64,000 nt of DNA, from contig NZ_CAKLBP010000010.1 in assembly GCF_920984665.1 (NCBI RefSeq), forward strand, positions 1-64,000, written 5' to 3'. The notes below the pieces were generated by a model. That model made no database searches. It saw only the letters and a program-made list of their open reading frames with translations, and was not told where the DNA came from. The DNA comes from Pedobacter sp. Leaf170 (GTDB taxonomy: Bacteria; Bacteroidota; Bacteroidia; Sphingobacteriales; Sphingobacteriaceae). The position numbers and the translations under genes were made by a program. This document shows positions 16,698 through 25,976 of this stretch, one piece after another; positions within the stretch are counted from its first letter, which is position 1, and each line of letters begins with the position of its first letter.

Positions 16698-18278
16698 CTA
16701 TCTAATCTCTATTCCAAAAACAGCTTCTGATAATCCAATTTCATCTGGGGAGTACGGTAAAGCATATTTCACACCCATTTCATCAAATTTCTTACCTGTA
16801 GAGTTTCCAATCGCAATCACTTGCTGACCAGGCTCTAGTAAATTATCTGCAAAATACGCATCCACGTTTGATGGACTGGTAAAAATTAATACATCAGCAT
16901 AACTTTGGTCTATATTTTCTTCTATTACCGTTTCGTAAATTGGTAAATCAATAATTTTCGCATCAGCCGGTAACGATTTTTGAATCGATTGTAATGAATC
17001 CTGTGCTCTTGGAAACAAAACATTTTTACCTGAAACCAATTTTGCAAAATCTTCTGCAACTTCACTAATATCGCCACTTGTTCCTACAAAATCTGCAAAA
17101 TGCCCAAACTTACGCAAGGCATCTTCAGAGCCTCTGCCAACAACACCAAATTGTGTTTTCTTTGGCAATTGTGGTTTTAGGTTGAAGAAATATTCGACAC
17201 TATTGCGGCTACTAAAGAAAATCCAATCGATATTTTTTAAGATAAACTGGTCTAAAACAGTAACAATTGGAAAGGTGCGAATTAACGAACGACCTTCAAT
17301 TTCTATATTTTTACTTTCTAAAGCTTTACGGAAATAACTGTGTTCGCCAATTTCGCGAGAGATGAAAACCTTTGCAGGTTTCTTACGCTCTTTATCAAAT
17401 TTAGCTACAATCTTTTCTGCTAAGCCCGTGGTAGTTTCAGAACGTAAAAATAAACGCTCCGGAAAATCATCAGCAGTTTCAGCTTTTGAAGTCCATACCT
17501 CAAATTCGCCATCTTCTTTTTTGCAATAACAACCTAAAGGCATGTGGCAACCACCTTCAAAAAGGTTCAAAACTTTACGTTCTACACCAACCTCTTCGGC
17601 TGTGGCAGGATCGTGCAGTTTTTGTAAAGCATCAAAAAGTTCAGCATCATTTTCTCTGATTTGAATAGCCAAAGCACCTTGTGCAGGAGCCGGAACAAAT
17701 TCAGTTGGCTCTAATTCTTCAACATGAAATTCGCTAACATCTAATCCTAAACGTTTAATACCAGCTTTTGCAAGCATAATGGCATCATAATCTTCATCGC
17801 GAAGCTTTTGTATACGCGTTGGGACGTTTCCTCGTAAATCTTCAATTTCCAAATCAGAGCGTAAACCTAATAACTGTGCTTTTCTTCTGTTAGATGAAGT
17901 ACCCACCATTGCACCTTTTTTCAAAGAAAGCTTTTGCGAAACATCTACACAATCTTTTAAAATTAAAAGATATTCGGTCGCCTCTTCACGTGTAGGTATT
18001 GCAGCAATGGTTAAACCAGCCGGATGATTAGTTGGCAAATCCTTTAAGCAGTGAACTGCTAAATCAATTGTACCAGCCAAAAGCTCTTCTTCCAATTCTT
18101 TGGTAAAAAAACCTTTTCCTTCTAATTTATCTAAACGCAAGTTCAAGATTTTATCGCCCTGCGTTTTAATAATTTTAATTTCTGCTTCAATTCCGAGTGC
18201 AGCTAATTCACTTTGAATGTGATTGGCTTGCCATAAAGCAAGTTCGCTACCGCGTGTTCCGATGGTTAATTTCTTCAC
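16698..18278 (-). CDS. hemCD: Fused hydroxymethylbilane synthase / uroporphyrinogen-III synthase
   Basis: One 526-residue chain covers two successive steps. HemC occupies about 1-300: KLTIGTRGSELALWQA at the start, LKDLPT with catalytic Asp80, GTSSNRRKAQL, and Cys244 in EGGCHMPLG, which binds the dipyrromethane cofactor. HemD occupies about 310-526: KVFISREIGEHS, IFFSSRNSVEYFF, VGRGSEDALRKFG and LIFTSPSNVDAYF. The frame is continuous, so this is a real fusion rather than two overlapping genes. Channelling of unstable hydroxymethylbilane is a possible benefit (inference). Confidence 0.95.
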   Translation of the reverse strand: MKKLTIGTRGSELALWQANHIQSELAALGIEAEIKIIKTQGDKILNLRLDKLEGKGFFTKELEEELLAGTIDLAVHCLKDLPTNHPAGLTIAAIPTREEATEYLLILKDCVDVSQKLSLKKGAMVGTSSNRRKAQLLGLRSDLEIEDLRGNVPTRIQKLRDEDYDAIMLAKAGIKRLGLDVSEFHVEELEPTEFVPAPAQGALAIQIRENDAELFDALQKLHDPATAEEVGVERKVLNLFEGGCHMPLGCYCKKEDGEFEVWTSKAETADDFPERLFLRSETTTGLAEKIVAKFDKERKKPAKVFISREIGEHSYFRKALESKNIEIEGRSLIRTFPIVTVLDQFILKNIDWIFFSSRNSVEYFFNLKPQLPKKTQFGVVGRGSEDALRKFGHFADFVGTSGDISEVAEDFAKLVSGKNVLFPRAQDSLQSIQKSLPADAKIIDLPIYETVIEENIDQSYADVLIFTSPSNVDAYFADNLLEPGQQVIAIGNSTGKKFDEMGVKYALPYSPDEIGLSEAVFGIEIR

Positions 18279-18868
18279 TATAAAGATTAAATGAACTGCA
18301 AATTTAAGGTTAATTTGGTTTATACCATGAATTGTTTAAAAATGAGACAGTGAGGTTACAGTTCTTAGTGGAAAGCTAAAAGTAAAAAGTTTAAAGTCTA
18401 CAAAGTTTTATAAACATTGAGCGGATTTTTGTGCGGACTACAATTCCCCTCCTTTGGAGGGGTGCCCGCAGGGCGGGGTGGTTTCTGATATTGCGAAATC
18501 GATTTTCGACCGATTGAAGCAAATTCTTTTATCACATATTGATTTAAAGAGATTGCTTCGTTCCAAGCAAATGACGAGCGACCAAACAATGCCTCATGAG
18601 TGTCACTTAAGCGTTATGAAAGGTTTTTTATTTTCTTGTACAAACTTTACATTCTTAAACCAGATTGAAGTGAAAATACTTTTTGTTGCAGGTCTTCGAC
18701 AAGCTCAAACTGACACTGACAAAAGGATTGAAACGCCTGCCTGCCGGAGGGCAGGAAGAGCAGGACTGAAATAACCGATAAGTATAGAAACTTCCTTTTC
18801 TAATTATTTTACAATTTAAGAAGAGTGAGTAAATATAAGCTTAGCTTAGCGCTCTTTGCGGTTAAACC
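18279..18868. repeat. Repeat-filled gap between hemA and hemCD
   Basis: No gene is supported. It contains a GC-rich double hairpin (18445-18482: CCCCTCCTTTGGAGGGG then GCCCGCAGGGC), an imperfect GATTGCTTCG arm (about 18549-18580), and a reverse-orientation copy of the composite repeat (18653-18801) whose central element is GGTCTTCGACAAGCTC instead of the GAGGTACGAAG type. The 106-residue plus-strand open frame through here is made of these repeats. Confidence 0.7.
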
Positions 18869-20095
18869 CTAAGATTCTTTGACCAAAATTTCTTTGGCCA
18901 TAATCATCGGTACGGAAATATATTTCTTTTCCATGTAGTTCATTACACGCTCTAAAACTTCACGAGATGCTTCATCCATCTGGCTAATTTCATCGGCAAA
19001 CACACCATTTATAGCTGTGTTTTTGATTTCCTTAATTTTACGTGGAACTTCTTGCATGGCAAGTTCTATACGACGTTGTTTTAAAACGGTAAAAAACTCG
19101 GCAATATTTGCGGTGATAATATCTTCGGCGTGAACCAACTCGTTATAACGCTCTTGAATATTTTTACGGGCAACTTCTTTTAATGATTCTACCTCAATAT
19201 AATGAATTGGATTGTTGTGAACCACAGCTGGTGCTACATCATTTGGGATAGCTAAATCGACAATTACTTTTTTGCCTGTATCGCCATTCAGCAATTTAGC
19301 ATAAAGTTTTTCATCAATAATTGCTTCGGTAGAGCCAGTACAAGTAATGATTACATCAAAACCTTCAGTAAAATTCTCGAGCTCGGTTAAGGCGTAAGCT
19401 TTACCGTTTAGTTCTTCGGCAAGTGTCTCTGCTTTAGAAAGTGTACGGTTAAAAATTGAAAAATTGGAGTATTTATGCTTATTAAGGTATTTTGCAATAT
19501 TTTGGTTGGTTTCGCCGGCACCAATAATTAATACGCGTGAGTTACCACACATATTTAATTCTTTAAGCTTGCGATAAGCCAATGAAACAACAGAAACCGG
19601 ATTTTTTGAAATATTGGTATGCGTATAAACCTCTTTAGCAGTTTTAACTACTCTATCCATTATCATACGCATATAATCGCCGGTAAAACCTGCATCGCGG
19701 CAATTTTCGTAAGCTTTACGTATTTGAGCAAGGATTTCCTTCTCGCCAACAACCAAGCTTTCTAAAGAACAAGATGTTCTTAATAAATGATTGAAAGCCT
19801 CTTCGTTTTCATAAACCGTAACGTTATCAAGGAAACGCTCCATAAATTCTGGAGGCAAACCCATATCTAAAACGGTAAGAAATTTAGTTACAAATTCTTT
19901 ATCGGTGATTTCTTTGGTAAGAAAAACGAATTCTACACGGTTACAGGTACCAATGTAGAAAATTTCGCTAACGGGAAGTTCCGCTTGAAGATTTTTCAAT
20001 CTGCTCTCTAAACTCTGATCACAAATAACCAACTTTCCTAAGGATTGTAAGTCGATGTGATGATGCGTAAAAGCTATTACTTTTAAATATTCCAA
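18869..20095 (-). CDS. hemA: Glutamyl-tRNA reductase
   Basis: First committed step of heme synthesis by the C5 route: reduces Glu-tRNA(Glu) to glutamate-1-semialdehyde with NADPH. The 408-residue protein has catalytic Cys51 in GTCNRVEF, the ESLVVGEKEILAQIRKAY segment of the catalytic domain, the NADPH Rossmann motif VLIIGAGETNQNIAKYL (about 184-200) and a C-terminal helical dimerisation region. It is the first hem gene in the direction of transcription. A TAcTTTTG element on the minus strand at 20126-20133 suits a start of transcription about 25 bases before the ATG. Confidence 0.96.
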   Translation of the reverse strand: MEYLKVIAFTHHHIDLQSLGKLVICDQSLESRLKNLQAELPVSEIFYIGTCNRVEFVFLTKEITDKEFVTKFLTVLDMGLPPEFMERFLDNVTVYENEEAFNHLLRTSCSLESLVVGEKEILAQIRKAYENCRDAGFTGDYMRMIMDRVVKTAKEVYTHTNISKNPVSVVSLAYRKLKELNMCGNSRVLIIGAGETNQNIAKYLNKHKYSNFSIFNRTLSKAETLAEELNGKAYALTELENFTEGFDVIITCTGSTEAIIDEKLYAKLLNGDTGKKVIVDLAIPNDVAPAVVHNNPIHYIEVESLKEVARKNIQERYNELVHAEDIITANIAEFFTVLKQRRIELAMQEVPRKIKEIKNTAINGVFADEISQMDEASREVLERVMNYMEKKYISVPMIMAKEILVKES

Positions 20096-20125
20096 GTGCT
20101 TCCGTTATTAACTATTATCGGGATA

Positions 20126-20133
20126 CAAAAGTA
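20126..20133 (-). promoter_or_regulatory. Candidate -7 element (TAnnTTTG) of hemA
   Basis: TACTTTTG on the minus strand matches the Bacteroidota sigma-ABfr -7 consensus TAnnTTTG and lies about 30 bases before the hemA ATG. I see no good -33 TTG at the usual spacing, so support is partial. Confidence 0.4.
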
Positions 20134-20254
20134 ACAGGCTTGGTGAATGTCACCGTCATTAATCTGTAATTTACATCAATTTAGAACGGTTTTAAATAGA
20201 TGCAAAAGAATGACAAAGCCTTTTTTAATGAAAGGAGATGTAAAATAACCTGGT

Positions 20255-20291
20255 TTAAAAAAAATAGACAAGGTATAAAACCCTGCCTATT
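20255..20291 (-). terminator. Intrinsic terminator after the small amphipathic protein gene
   Basis: On the minus strand AATAGGCAGGG pairs with CCTTGTCTATT (two G-T wobbles) and is followed by T8. It lies 20 bases beyond the stop at 20311. Confidence 0.75.
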
Positions 20292-20310
20292 CCAAAATTA
20301 AACAAGACAA

Positions 20311-20532
20311 TTACTCTTTATCTTTTGATGTCAAATCTCCCCACTTTTCCTCAGCATCGTTCTTTAATTCTTCGGCTTTAACTTTGGTATCTTCCCAAAT
20401 GTCTTCAGCTTTATCTTTCACATCATCAATCACATCTTCGGCTTTTTCTTTAAATTCGTTAAATTTATCCTTTAAATTATCAAAAAATCCGTTTTCTTGT
20501 TCTGGATTTGGTGTTTGGTTTTCTGTTGTCAT
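20311..20532 (-). CDS. Small highly charged amphipathic-helix protein, unknown function
   Basis: I start it at MTTENQTPN (20532, 73 residues); the in-frame ATG at 20559 adds nine residues that do not look conserved. The sequence is a long run of Lys/Glu/Asp with repeated motifs of about 11 residues (FKEKAEDVIDDV, KDKAEDIWEDT, KVKAEELKNDA, EEKWGDL), which predicts a continuous amphipathic helix like LEA or YtxH-type stress proteins. There is no signal and no catalytic motif. It has its own terminator. Confidence 0.65.
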   Translation of the reverse strand: MTTENQTPNPEQENGFFDNLKDKFNEFKEKAEDVIDDVKDKAEDIWEDTKVKAEELKNDAEEKWGDLTSKDKE

Positions 20533-20590
20533 AGCTTTTATTTTCACAAGATAAGACAAACACTATTCCAATAAATATTGTTAAAACACT

Positions 20591-21415
20591 ATGATAACAC
20601 AAAGCAATTTTAGCCTTAGCGGTGCAGACGGAAAATTAATTATTGGCGACATAACATTTGATGAAATTAATCCAAATGCTCCAATTATACTTTTCGTTCA
20701 CGGATTTAAAGGTTTTAAAGATTGGGGTGCACACAATCTTGTTGCCCGATATTTTGCAGCTAATGGCTACCGCTATATTAAATTTAATTTATCGCACAGC
20801 GGAGTTCCGGCCGATAACCCAAAAGATGTTAGCGACATAAATGCATTTGCAGAAAACACTTTTTCAAAAGAGCTTTTTGATGTTAATGCTGTGCTGGATT
20901 TTATAGAAAAATCTTTCGGCAAAGAAGCGAAAGTAAATATTATTGGGCACAGCCGTGGTGGTGGTTTGGCGATAATCGAAGCCGCTAACGACTTACGCAT
21001 TGGCAAATTAATTACCTGGAGCGCCATATCAAGTTTTAATAGTCTTTGGAAAAAAGACCAAGAAGCGGAATGGAAAAGCAACGGAAAGATATATGTAACC
21101 AATGCCAGAACGAAAGAGCAAATGCCTTTAAATGTTTCTCTTTTAGAAGATTTTGAAGAAAATGCTGCAACGCTAAATATTTTGAGTGCAGCCAAACGAG
21201 TAAATATACCTTGGTTAATTATTCAAGGAGATGATGATGTAAACGTACCTTTTGAAAATGCACAGAAATTAGCTGATGCAAATACAAATAGCAGGTTGGT
21301 AAGAATTGAAGGCGCAAATCATGTTTATGGTGCAACACATCCGTTTGAGAGTGGAACTTTGCCGCCGCTTTTGTTTAAGGTTTGCGAAAAGGTTTTAATG
21401 TTTTTGGGAGAATAA
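20591..21415 (+). CDS. Alpha/beta hydrolase of the dienelactone-hydrolase type
   Basis: A 274-residue cytoplasmic protein. The catalytic triad can be read: Ser121 in the nucleophile elbow GHSRGG, Asp216 in GDDDVNVP, and His244 in EGANHVYG. The oxyanion-hole segment is FVHGFKGFKDWG near 35-46, whose GFKG motif is typical of YqiA/DLH-like esterases. Substrate unknown. It is divergent from the preceding small gene, and no partner gene follows in the same direction. Confidence 0.85.
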   Translation: MITQSNFSLSGADGKLIIGDITFDEINPNAPIILFVHGFKGFKDWGAHNLVARYFAANGYRYIKFNLSHSGVPADNPKDVSDINAFAENTFSKELFDVNAVLDFIEKSFGKEAKVNIIGHSRGGGLAIIEAANDLRIGKLITWSAISSFNSLWKKDQEAEWKSNGKIYVTNARTKEQMPLNVSLLEDFEENAATLNILSAAKRVNIPWLIIQGDDDVNVPFENAQKLADANTNSRLVRIEGANHVYGATHPFESGTLPPLLFKVCEKVLMFLGE

Positions 21416-21528
21416 GCTACATTACTAATTTTTTCCACCTGAGAAATTGAAAAAAATATAAGAAGAAGCGAGCTTAAATAACCTTTAATGTTAAATGTTA
21501 AAACCTTTTTTTGGAAGTTGAACGCTAA

Positions 21529-22797
21529 TCAACCTCTACCAACAAAGCCTCTCATATCGCTTCCGCTTGGGCTTTGGAAAATTTCTAAATCAAAATAAGG
21601 AACAGCAGCCAATAAATGATCGAAAATATCTGCCGCTACTTCTTCAAATCTTTTTAAGGCTTTTTCTTTTGAGAATACATAAATTTCGATAGGTAAGCCA
21701 TTTTCTGTAGCCTGCAACTGGCGAACCATAAAGGTTAAATCTGTGTTAATGTATGGGTTACTTTCAAGGTATTTTTCTGCATAAACCCTAAAAGTTCCAA
21801 TATTTGTCATGTGCCTACCATTAACCAGGTTATTTGGATCTACGGTGTTTTCAGCATTAAAAATTTCTATTTGTTTTTGTGTTTCGCGAATATAATCTTT
21901 CAAAAAATCGATACTTTTTAGTCGATTAATTAAATCCTCATCACAAAATTTTATACTCGAAATTTTAATATTTATGTGCCTTTTAATTCTTCTTCCTTCA
22001 CTTTCTTCCATTGCCCGCCAATTTTTAAACGATTCACTTACAATGGCATAACTCGGTACAATGGTTACTGTTTTATCCCAGTTTCTAACTTTAATCGTGG
22101 TTAAATTGATTTCCGTAACTTCTCCATCCGCACCATATTTTTCAACGGTAATCCAATCGCCAGCACGAACTAAATCAATTGCACTCATTTGCACAGAAGC
22201 CACAAAGCCTAAAATCGGATCGCGAAATACCAGAATTAAAACTGCTGTTACGGCTCCAAAACCACCAAAAACATAAAGCGGCGATTGACCAAGAATTATA
22301 GATAGAATTAAAACAAAACCTAAAATATAAATGATGATTTTAGCGACCTGTTTATAACTTCTTATGGGTTTATCAGCATACTTACGTGATGCCTCCATAA
22401 TGGAAACCATGGCATTTAAAAACGCATTAATTGCAAACATAGTGGCTAAGACCACATAAATTTTTGAGATAATTAAAGCATAGAAAAGCCAGTCTTTAAA
22501 ATCCACAAACACAAAAGGAACTGCATTGTAAATTATATATGCTCCAAATATTAATGCAAAGGCTCTAAAAACCCTAAACTCAAACAATGCATTTTGCCAA
22601 TCGTGTTTTGTTTTTGCGCTTTTTATAACAAAAATAAATACTTGCCTGGTTAGAAATATGGTGATAAAAAGGAAAAGTGTTACCCCAATTAATCCAATAA
22701 AAAAGTATGAATAAATTAATTCTGTTCCGGAGAAATCTTTTTCAATAAGCCAATTCCTGAATTCGCTAAATATGGTTTGAAAGGTTGGAATATTCAT
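21529..22797 (-). CDS. MscS-family mechanosensitive channel, YbdG-like
   Basis: A 422-residue inner-membrane protein with five predicted helices (about 28-48, 74-90, 95-120, 148-165, 170-190) and a cytoplasmic MscS-type beta domain. RAGDWITVEKYGADGEVTEINLTTIKVRNWD, IVPSYAIVSESFKNWRAMEESEGRRIKRHI and the C-terminal cage match YbdG (MscM), a miniconductance channel protecting against osmotic downshock, more closely than MscS or MscK. The start is set by a Met just before a hydrophobic helix. Monocistronic. Confidence 0.88.
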   Translation of the reverse strand: MNIPTFQTIFSEFRNWLIEKDFSGTELIYSYFFIGLIGVTLFLFITIFLTRQVFIFVIKSAKTKHDWQNALFEFRVFRAFALIFGAYIIYNAVPFVFVDFKDWLFYALIISKIYVVLATMFAINAFLNAMVSIMEASRKYADKPIRSYKQVAKIIIYILGFVLILSIILGQSPLYVFGGFGAVTAVLILVFRDPILGFVASVQMSAIDLVRAGDWITVEKYGADGEVTEINLTTIKVRNWDKTVTIVPSYAIVSESFKNWRAMEESEGRRIKRHINIKISSIKFCDEDLINRLKSIDFLKDYIRETQKQIEIFNAENTVDPNNLVNGRHMTNIGTFRVYAEKYLESNPYINTDLTFMVRQLQATENGLPIEIYVFSKEKALKRFEEVAADIFDHLLAAVPYFDLEIFQSPSGSDMRGFVGRG

Positions 22798-23111
22798 TGA
22801 GGTAATTTAGTTTTTAATGGCTAGTTATTAAATTGTGTGCAGTTAATAAAGAAATTGCATAAGCAATTATTTTCGCGTTGCTTATACACCCTACTGAGCC
22901 TAAGCATTATCTCTTCGTTCTACTAAAATCGGCCTAACAAATTTTTGGGAATCCACTGACCAAGCCATAGTACAAACTTTAATACAAAAATTTTAAGCCG
23001 ACACTTTTTTTTCTTTTGGTGTCAAAAGAAAAAAAACCGTCTGGCTAATACAAATAGTAAAACTTTCTATTTACAATCTACAAATGGATTGGAATAGAAA
23101 ATAAAAAACAA
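22798..23111. repeat. Gap between ispG and the MscS gene, with a CTTTTG hairpin repeat
   Basis: No gene. Bases 23005-23036 form a symmetric hairpin TTTTTTTTCTTTTG / CAAAAGAAAAAAAA around GTGT, which can act as a terminator on either strand and lies about 75 bases beyond the ispG stop. It resembles a common dispersed CTTTTGGTGCCAAAAG-type repeat. The rest is AT-rich with no recognised signal. Confidence 0.6.
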
Positions 23112-25094
23112 TTAAACTTTCTCAACCCAATTTCCATCACCTTTAATAATTTCAATAAGCTCATCTAAAGCAAAAGCAGTATTTACATTTTTCTTTACAA
23201 CTTCTTGTCCTCGGTATAAGGTAATTTTACCTGGGCCTGTACCTACATAACCATAATCGGCATCTGCCATTTCGCCTGGTCCGTTAACAATGCAGCCCAT
23301 AATTCCAATTTTCAGGCCTTTTAAATGATCCGTTCTTGAACGAATCAATTGTGTAGTTTCTTGTAAATCAAAAAGCGTTCTACCGCAACTTGGACAAGAT
23401 ATGTATTCTGTTTTACTGATTCGGGTTCTGGTTGCCTGTAAAATACCAAAGCTTGTAGAATTTATTAAAGCTAAATCCTGCCCCATGGCATCAATCCAAA
23501 CGCCATCGCCGAAACCATCAGTTAGTAGAGCACCTAAATCTGTTGATGCATAAAGCTGAAGATTATCAGCATCCAAGTTTTCGTAACTTCTTTTAATTAT
23601 AACCGGAATTTGAATGTTTTTTTCTTGTAAAGCGATAAAAAACGCTCTTTGTTCTGCCATACCGTGGCTGGCTGATGTTTTTAGTACCAGCACAACATTA
23701 CGTAATTGGTGAAGTGAAATATGATTAAATTCTGTGGCATCAATTTCTACAAAGTTTAAATGTTCATCCTTTACAGCAGTGCTATTAAAATCATCAATAG
23801 AAATAAGCGGATGGCAATTATTTTTATCCTGAAGTTTTAGCCAAGTCTGGTAATTGTAAACTTGTTTCAAATTCCCCGGAAAAGAAAAAGAGGGAAGATT
23901 ATCGCCTAAAAAAGCTAAATCACAAGCCTGGTCTGCCAGGTTATATTTATCTAAGCCCGCACTATAGTTATAACCAATTGCACTTAAAAAATATGGGTCT
24001 TTAAGATTTTCTTTTGTTACATCAATCATCACTACCGGGTGGTAATGGCCTCCAATATGTTGAACAGATTCGGTAATTCTTCGGGAATATTGGTATGGAT
24101 TGTAAGTTGGTGATTGTTCTTCAACAAGCTCGGGATGATGTAAAACATTGCTACTTTCAACTTTAAGCTTTTGACTTTCAGTTCTATTCACATATCTATC
24201 GGCCAAAGCTTTTGCAACCGGCGCCTCAAATTCCGGGTCTTCGGTTAGCGAAACCCGAATGGTATCACCCAAACCATCTTCCAACAAGGTTCCAATCCCC
24301 ACTGCCGATTTAATACGACCATCTTCACCATCACCCGCTTCGGTTACGCCTAAGTGTAAAGGATAATTCATACCCTCTTTAACCATTGTTTCAACCAGTA
24401 AGCGATAGGCCTGAACCATCACCTGCGTGTTGCTGGCCTTCATTGAGATAACCAAATTGTAATAGTTTTCGGCTTCGCACATGCGGATAAATTCCATTGC
24501 AGATTCTACCATTCCACGAGGCGTATCGCCATAATGGCTCATAATCCTATCAGAAAGTGAACCATGGTTTGTACCGATACGCATAGCTGTACCGTATTCC
24601 TTACAAATTTTAATCAGTGGAATAAATTTTTTATTAATTCTTTCAAGCTCAGCATTGTAAGCGTCTTGTGTATATTCTAAATTCTCAAATTTCTTTTTAT
24701 CAGCGTAGTTACCTGGATTTACACGGACTTTTTCTACAATCCTGGCTGCCATTTCAGCAGCATTTGGTGTAAAGTGTATATCAGCAATTAATGGAACATC
24801 GTATCCGCGAAAGCGAAGTTCCTTTTTGATGTTGGCTAAATTTTCGGCTTCTTTAATGCTTGGTGCGGTAATACGAACATAATCACAACCCGATTCTACC
24901 ATTCTGATGGTTTGTTCTACGGTACCAAGGGTGTCCATGGTATCAGTAGTTGTCATCGATTGGATACGAATTGGATTATGACCGCCTAAAGCGATATCAC
25001 CAATTTTTACTTCGCGGGTTAAAAACCTCGAATATTGCGTTAAACTGTTGCAATAACCACCTTTTAGCGCTTGATTTGCCAATATATTTTCCAT
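23112..25094 (-). CDS. ispG: 4-hydroxy-3-methylbut-2-en-1-yl diphosphate synthase, long form
   Basis: Penultimate enzyme of the MEP isoprenoid pathway; converts MEcPP to HMBPP with a [4Fe-4S] cluster. At 660 residues it is the long form found in Bacteroidota, Chlamydiae and plants, which has an insertion between the N-terminal TIM barrel (about 20-300) and the C-terminal cluster domain (from about 560). The cluster cysteines are in EYISCPSCGRTLFDL and GIMGCIVNGPGEM. The barrel start reads IRIQSMTTTDTMDTLGTVEQ. The insertion (about 310-550) is the least conserved part. Monocistronic. Confidence 0.95.
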   Translation of the reverse strand: MENILANQALKGGYCNSLTQYSRFLTREVKIGDIALGGHNPIRIQSMTTTDTMDTLGTVEQTIRMVESGCDYVRITAPSIKEAENLANIKKELRFRGYDVPLIADIHFTPNAAEMAARIVEKVRVNPGNYADKKKFENLEYTQDAYNAELERINKKFIPLIKICKEYGTAMRIGTNHGSLSDRIMSHYGDTPRGMVESAMEFIRMCEAENYYNLVISMKASNTQVMVQAYRLLVETMVKEGMNYPLHLGVTEAGDGEDGRIKSAVGIGTLLEDGLGDTIRVSLTEDPEFEAPVAKALADRYVNRTESQKLKVESSNVLHHPELVEEQSPTYNPYQYSRRITESVQHIGGHYHPVVMIDVTKENLKDPYFLSAIGYNYSAGLDKYNLADQACDLAFLGDNLPSFSFPGNLKQVYNYQTWLKLQDKNNCHPLISIDDFNSTAVKDEHLNFVEIDATEFNHISLHQLRNVVLVLKTSASHGMAEQRAFFIALQEKNIQIPVIIKRSYENLDADNLQLYASTDLGALLTDGFGDGVWIDAMGQDLALINSTSFGILQATRTRISKTEYISCPSCGRTLFDLQETTQLIRSRTDHLKGLKIGIMGCIVNGPGEMADADYGYVGTGPGKITLYRGQEVVKKNVNTAFALDELIEIIKGDGNWVEKV

Positions 25095-25232
25095 GCGATT
25101 GCAAAGATATAGATAGAATATTGAACGAGAGAATTTTGAATGAGAGAATGAATGAACTTAAGGGTAGAATGACTGAATTTTGAATTAGTGAATATTACAA
25201 GTAATCACCAGAAAAAAATCACCAAATAATTA

Positions 25233-25835
25233 TTAAATCAACCTATCTTTTATCACCAGGCTATTTGCAGCTATATCGTGCCAGCATTGATTTTTTTTAT
25301 TGAGGAAACTATAGAAATATCCAAAAAAAACAGGGACTACAGATAAAATTTTGGAGAAATTACGAGCAAAAGAACGAGCAAAAGAAAGTCTTGAACCTTC
25401 TAAATCGGTTACTTTAATATTCACCAATCTTTTTCCTAATGTGGCTTGCCTTTTAGATGATTCTGCGAAAATCCCATAAATCAACTTAAAAATAAAAATT
25501 AGTGGTAAAGGCGTTACAAATGCCATAATGCGTTGGTCTTTACCTTCTATAAAAGCAAAGCTGATTAGAATACAAATGCAATAAATGATGAAAATAAGGA
25601 AATGATCTATAACTGATGCCAGTAATCTTAAATCGAAACCAGCAAAGTACTGAGGAGCAGTTTTTTGGTGAGTAAAACCAAGAAGCTCACGCAATTCTGG
25701 CATTGCATGAGCTTCTTTATAATCATCCATCCCTGGTTTACGGATAAATGTAGTAGGTGTAATATTTAGTTGCGCAAGTTCTGATAAACTATATGGCCCT
25801 TGTGGTTTGCCATTTATTACAACTGTGTATTCCAT
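25233..25835 (-). CDS. GYF_2-RDD membrane protein
   Basis: A 200-residue protein with two parts. Residues 1-50 (YTVVINGKPQGPYSLSELAQL..TTFIRKPGMDDYKEAHAMPELRELL) are a GYF_2-type domain, normally a proline-rich peptide or membrane-proximal adaptor. Residues 65-195 are an RDD domain with three hydrophobic helices (about 76-95, 106-122, 162-176) and the LGKRLVNIKVTD signature. RDD proteins include putative ion transporters, but the function of this class is not established. Single gene. Confidence 0.8.
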   Translation of the reverse strand: MEYTVVINGKPQGPYSLSELAQLNITPTTFIRKPGMDDYKEAHAMPELRELLGFTHQKTAPQYFAGFDLRLLASVIDHFLIFIIYCICILISFAFIEGKDQRIMAFVTPLPLIFIFKLIYGIFAESSKRQATLGKRLVNIKVTDLEGSRLSFARSFARNFSKILSVVPVFFGYFYSFLNKKNQCWHDIAANSLVIKDRLI

Positions 25836-25850
25836 TGAATTATACGCTTT

Positions 25851-25975
25851 AAATAGTAAGTTTTAAGTATTGCGAGAACAACACCATAGTTAAATCTTCA
25901 ATCAAGACTTCGGCAACGTTAAGTGCGCTTAAAATTAACGCATTCAACGTAGAACTTATAACGTAAAACTTATAA
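25851..25975. repeat. Second copy of the TTTTAAGT / ACTTATAA repeat
   Basis: Holds AGTAAGTTTTAAGTATTGCG and, 90 bases on, CGTAGAACTTATAACGTAAA with ACTTATAAATT. Both arms match the 15061-15182 copy. It fills the gap between the LiaF-like gene and the RDD gene. Confidence 0.5.
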
Positions 25976-25976
25976 A

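Noticed and set aside
18454..18774. 106-codon plus-strand frame in the hemA-hemCD gap
   Set aside because: Built from the GC-rich hairpin and a reverse copy of the composite repeat; also present piecewise at other loci in other frames.
20773..21195. 140-codon minus-strand frame
   Set aside because: Antisense to the hydrolase, which has a complete catalytic triad.
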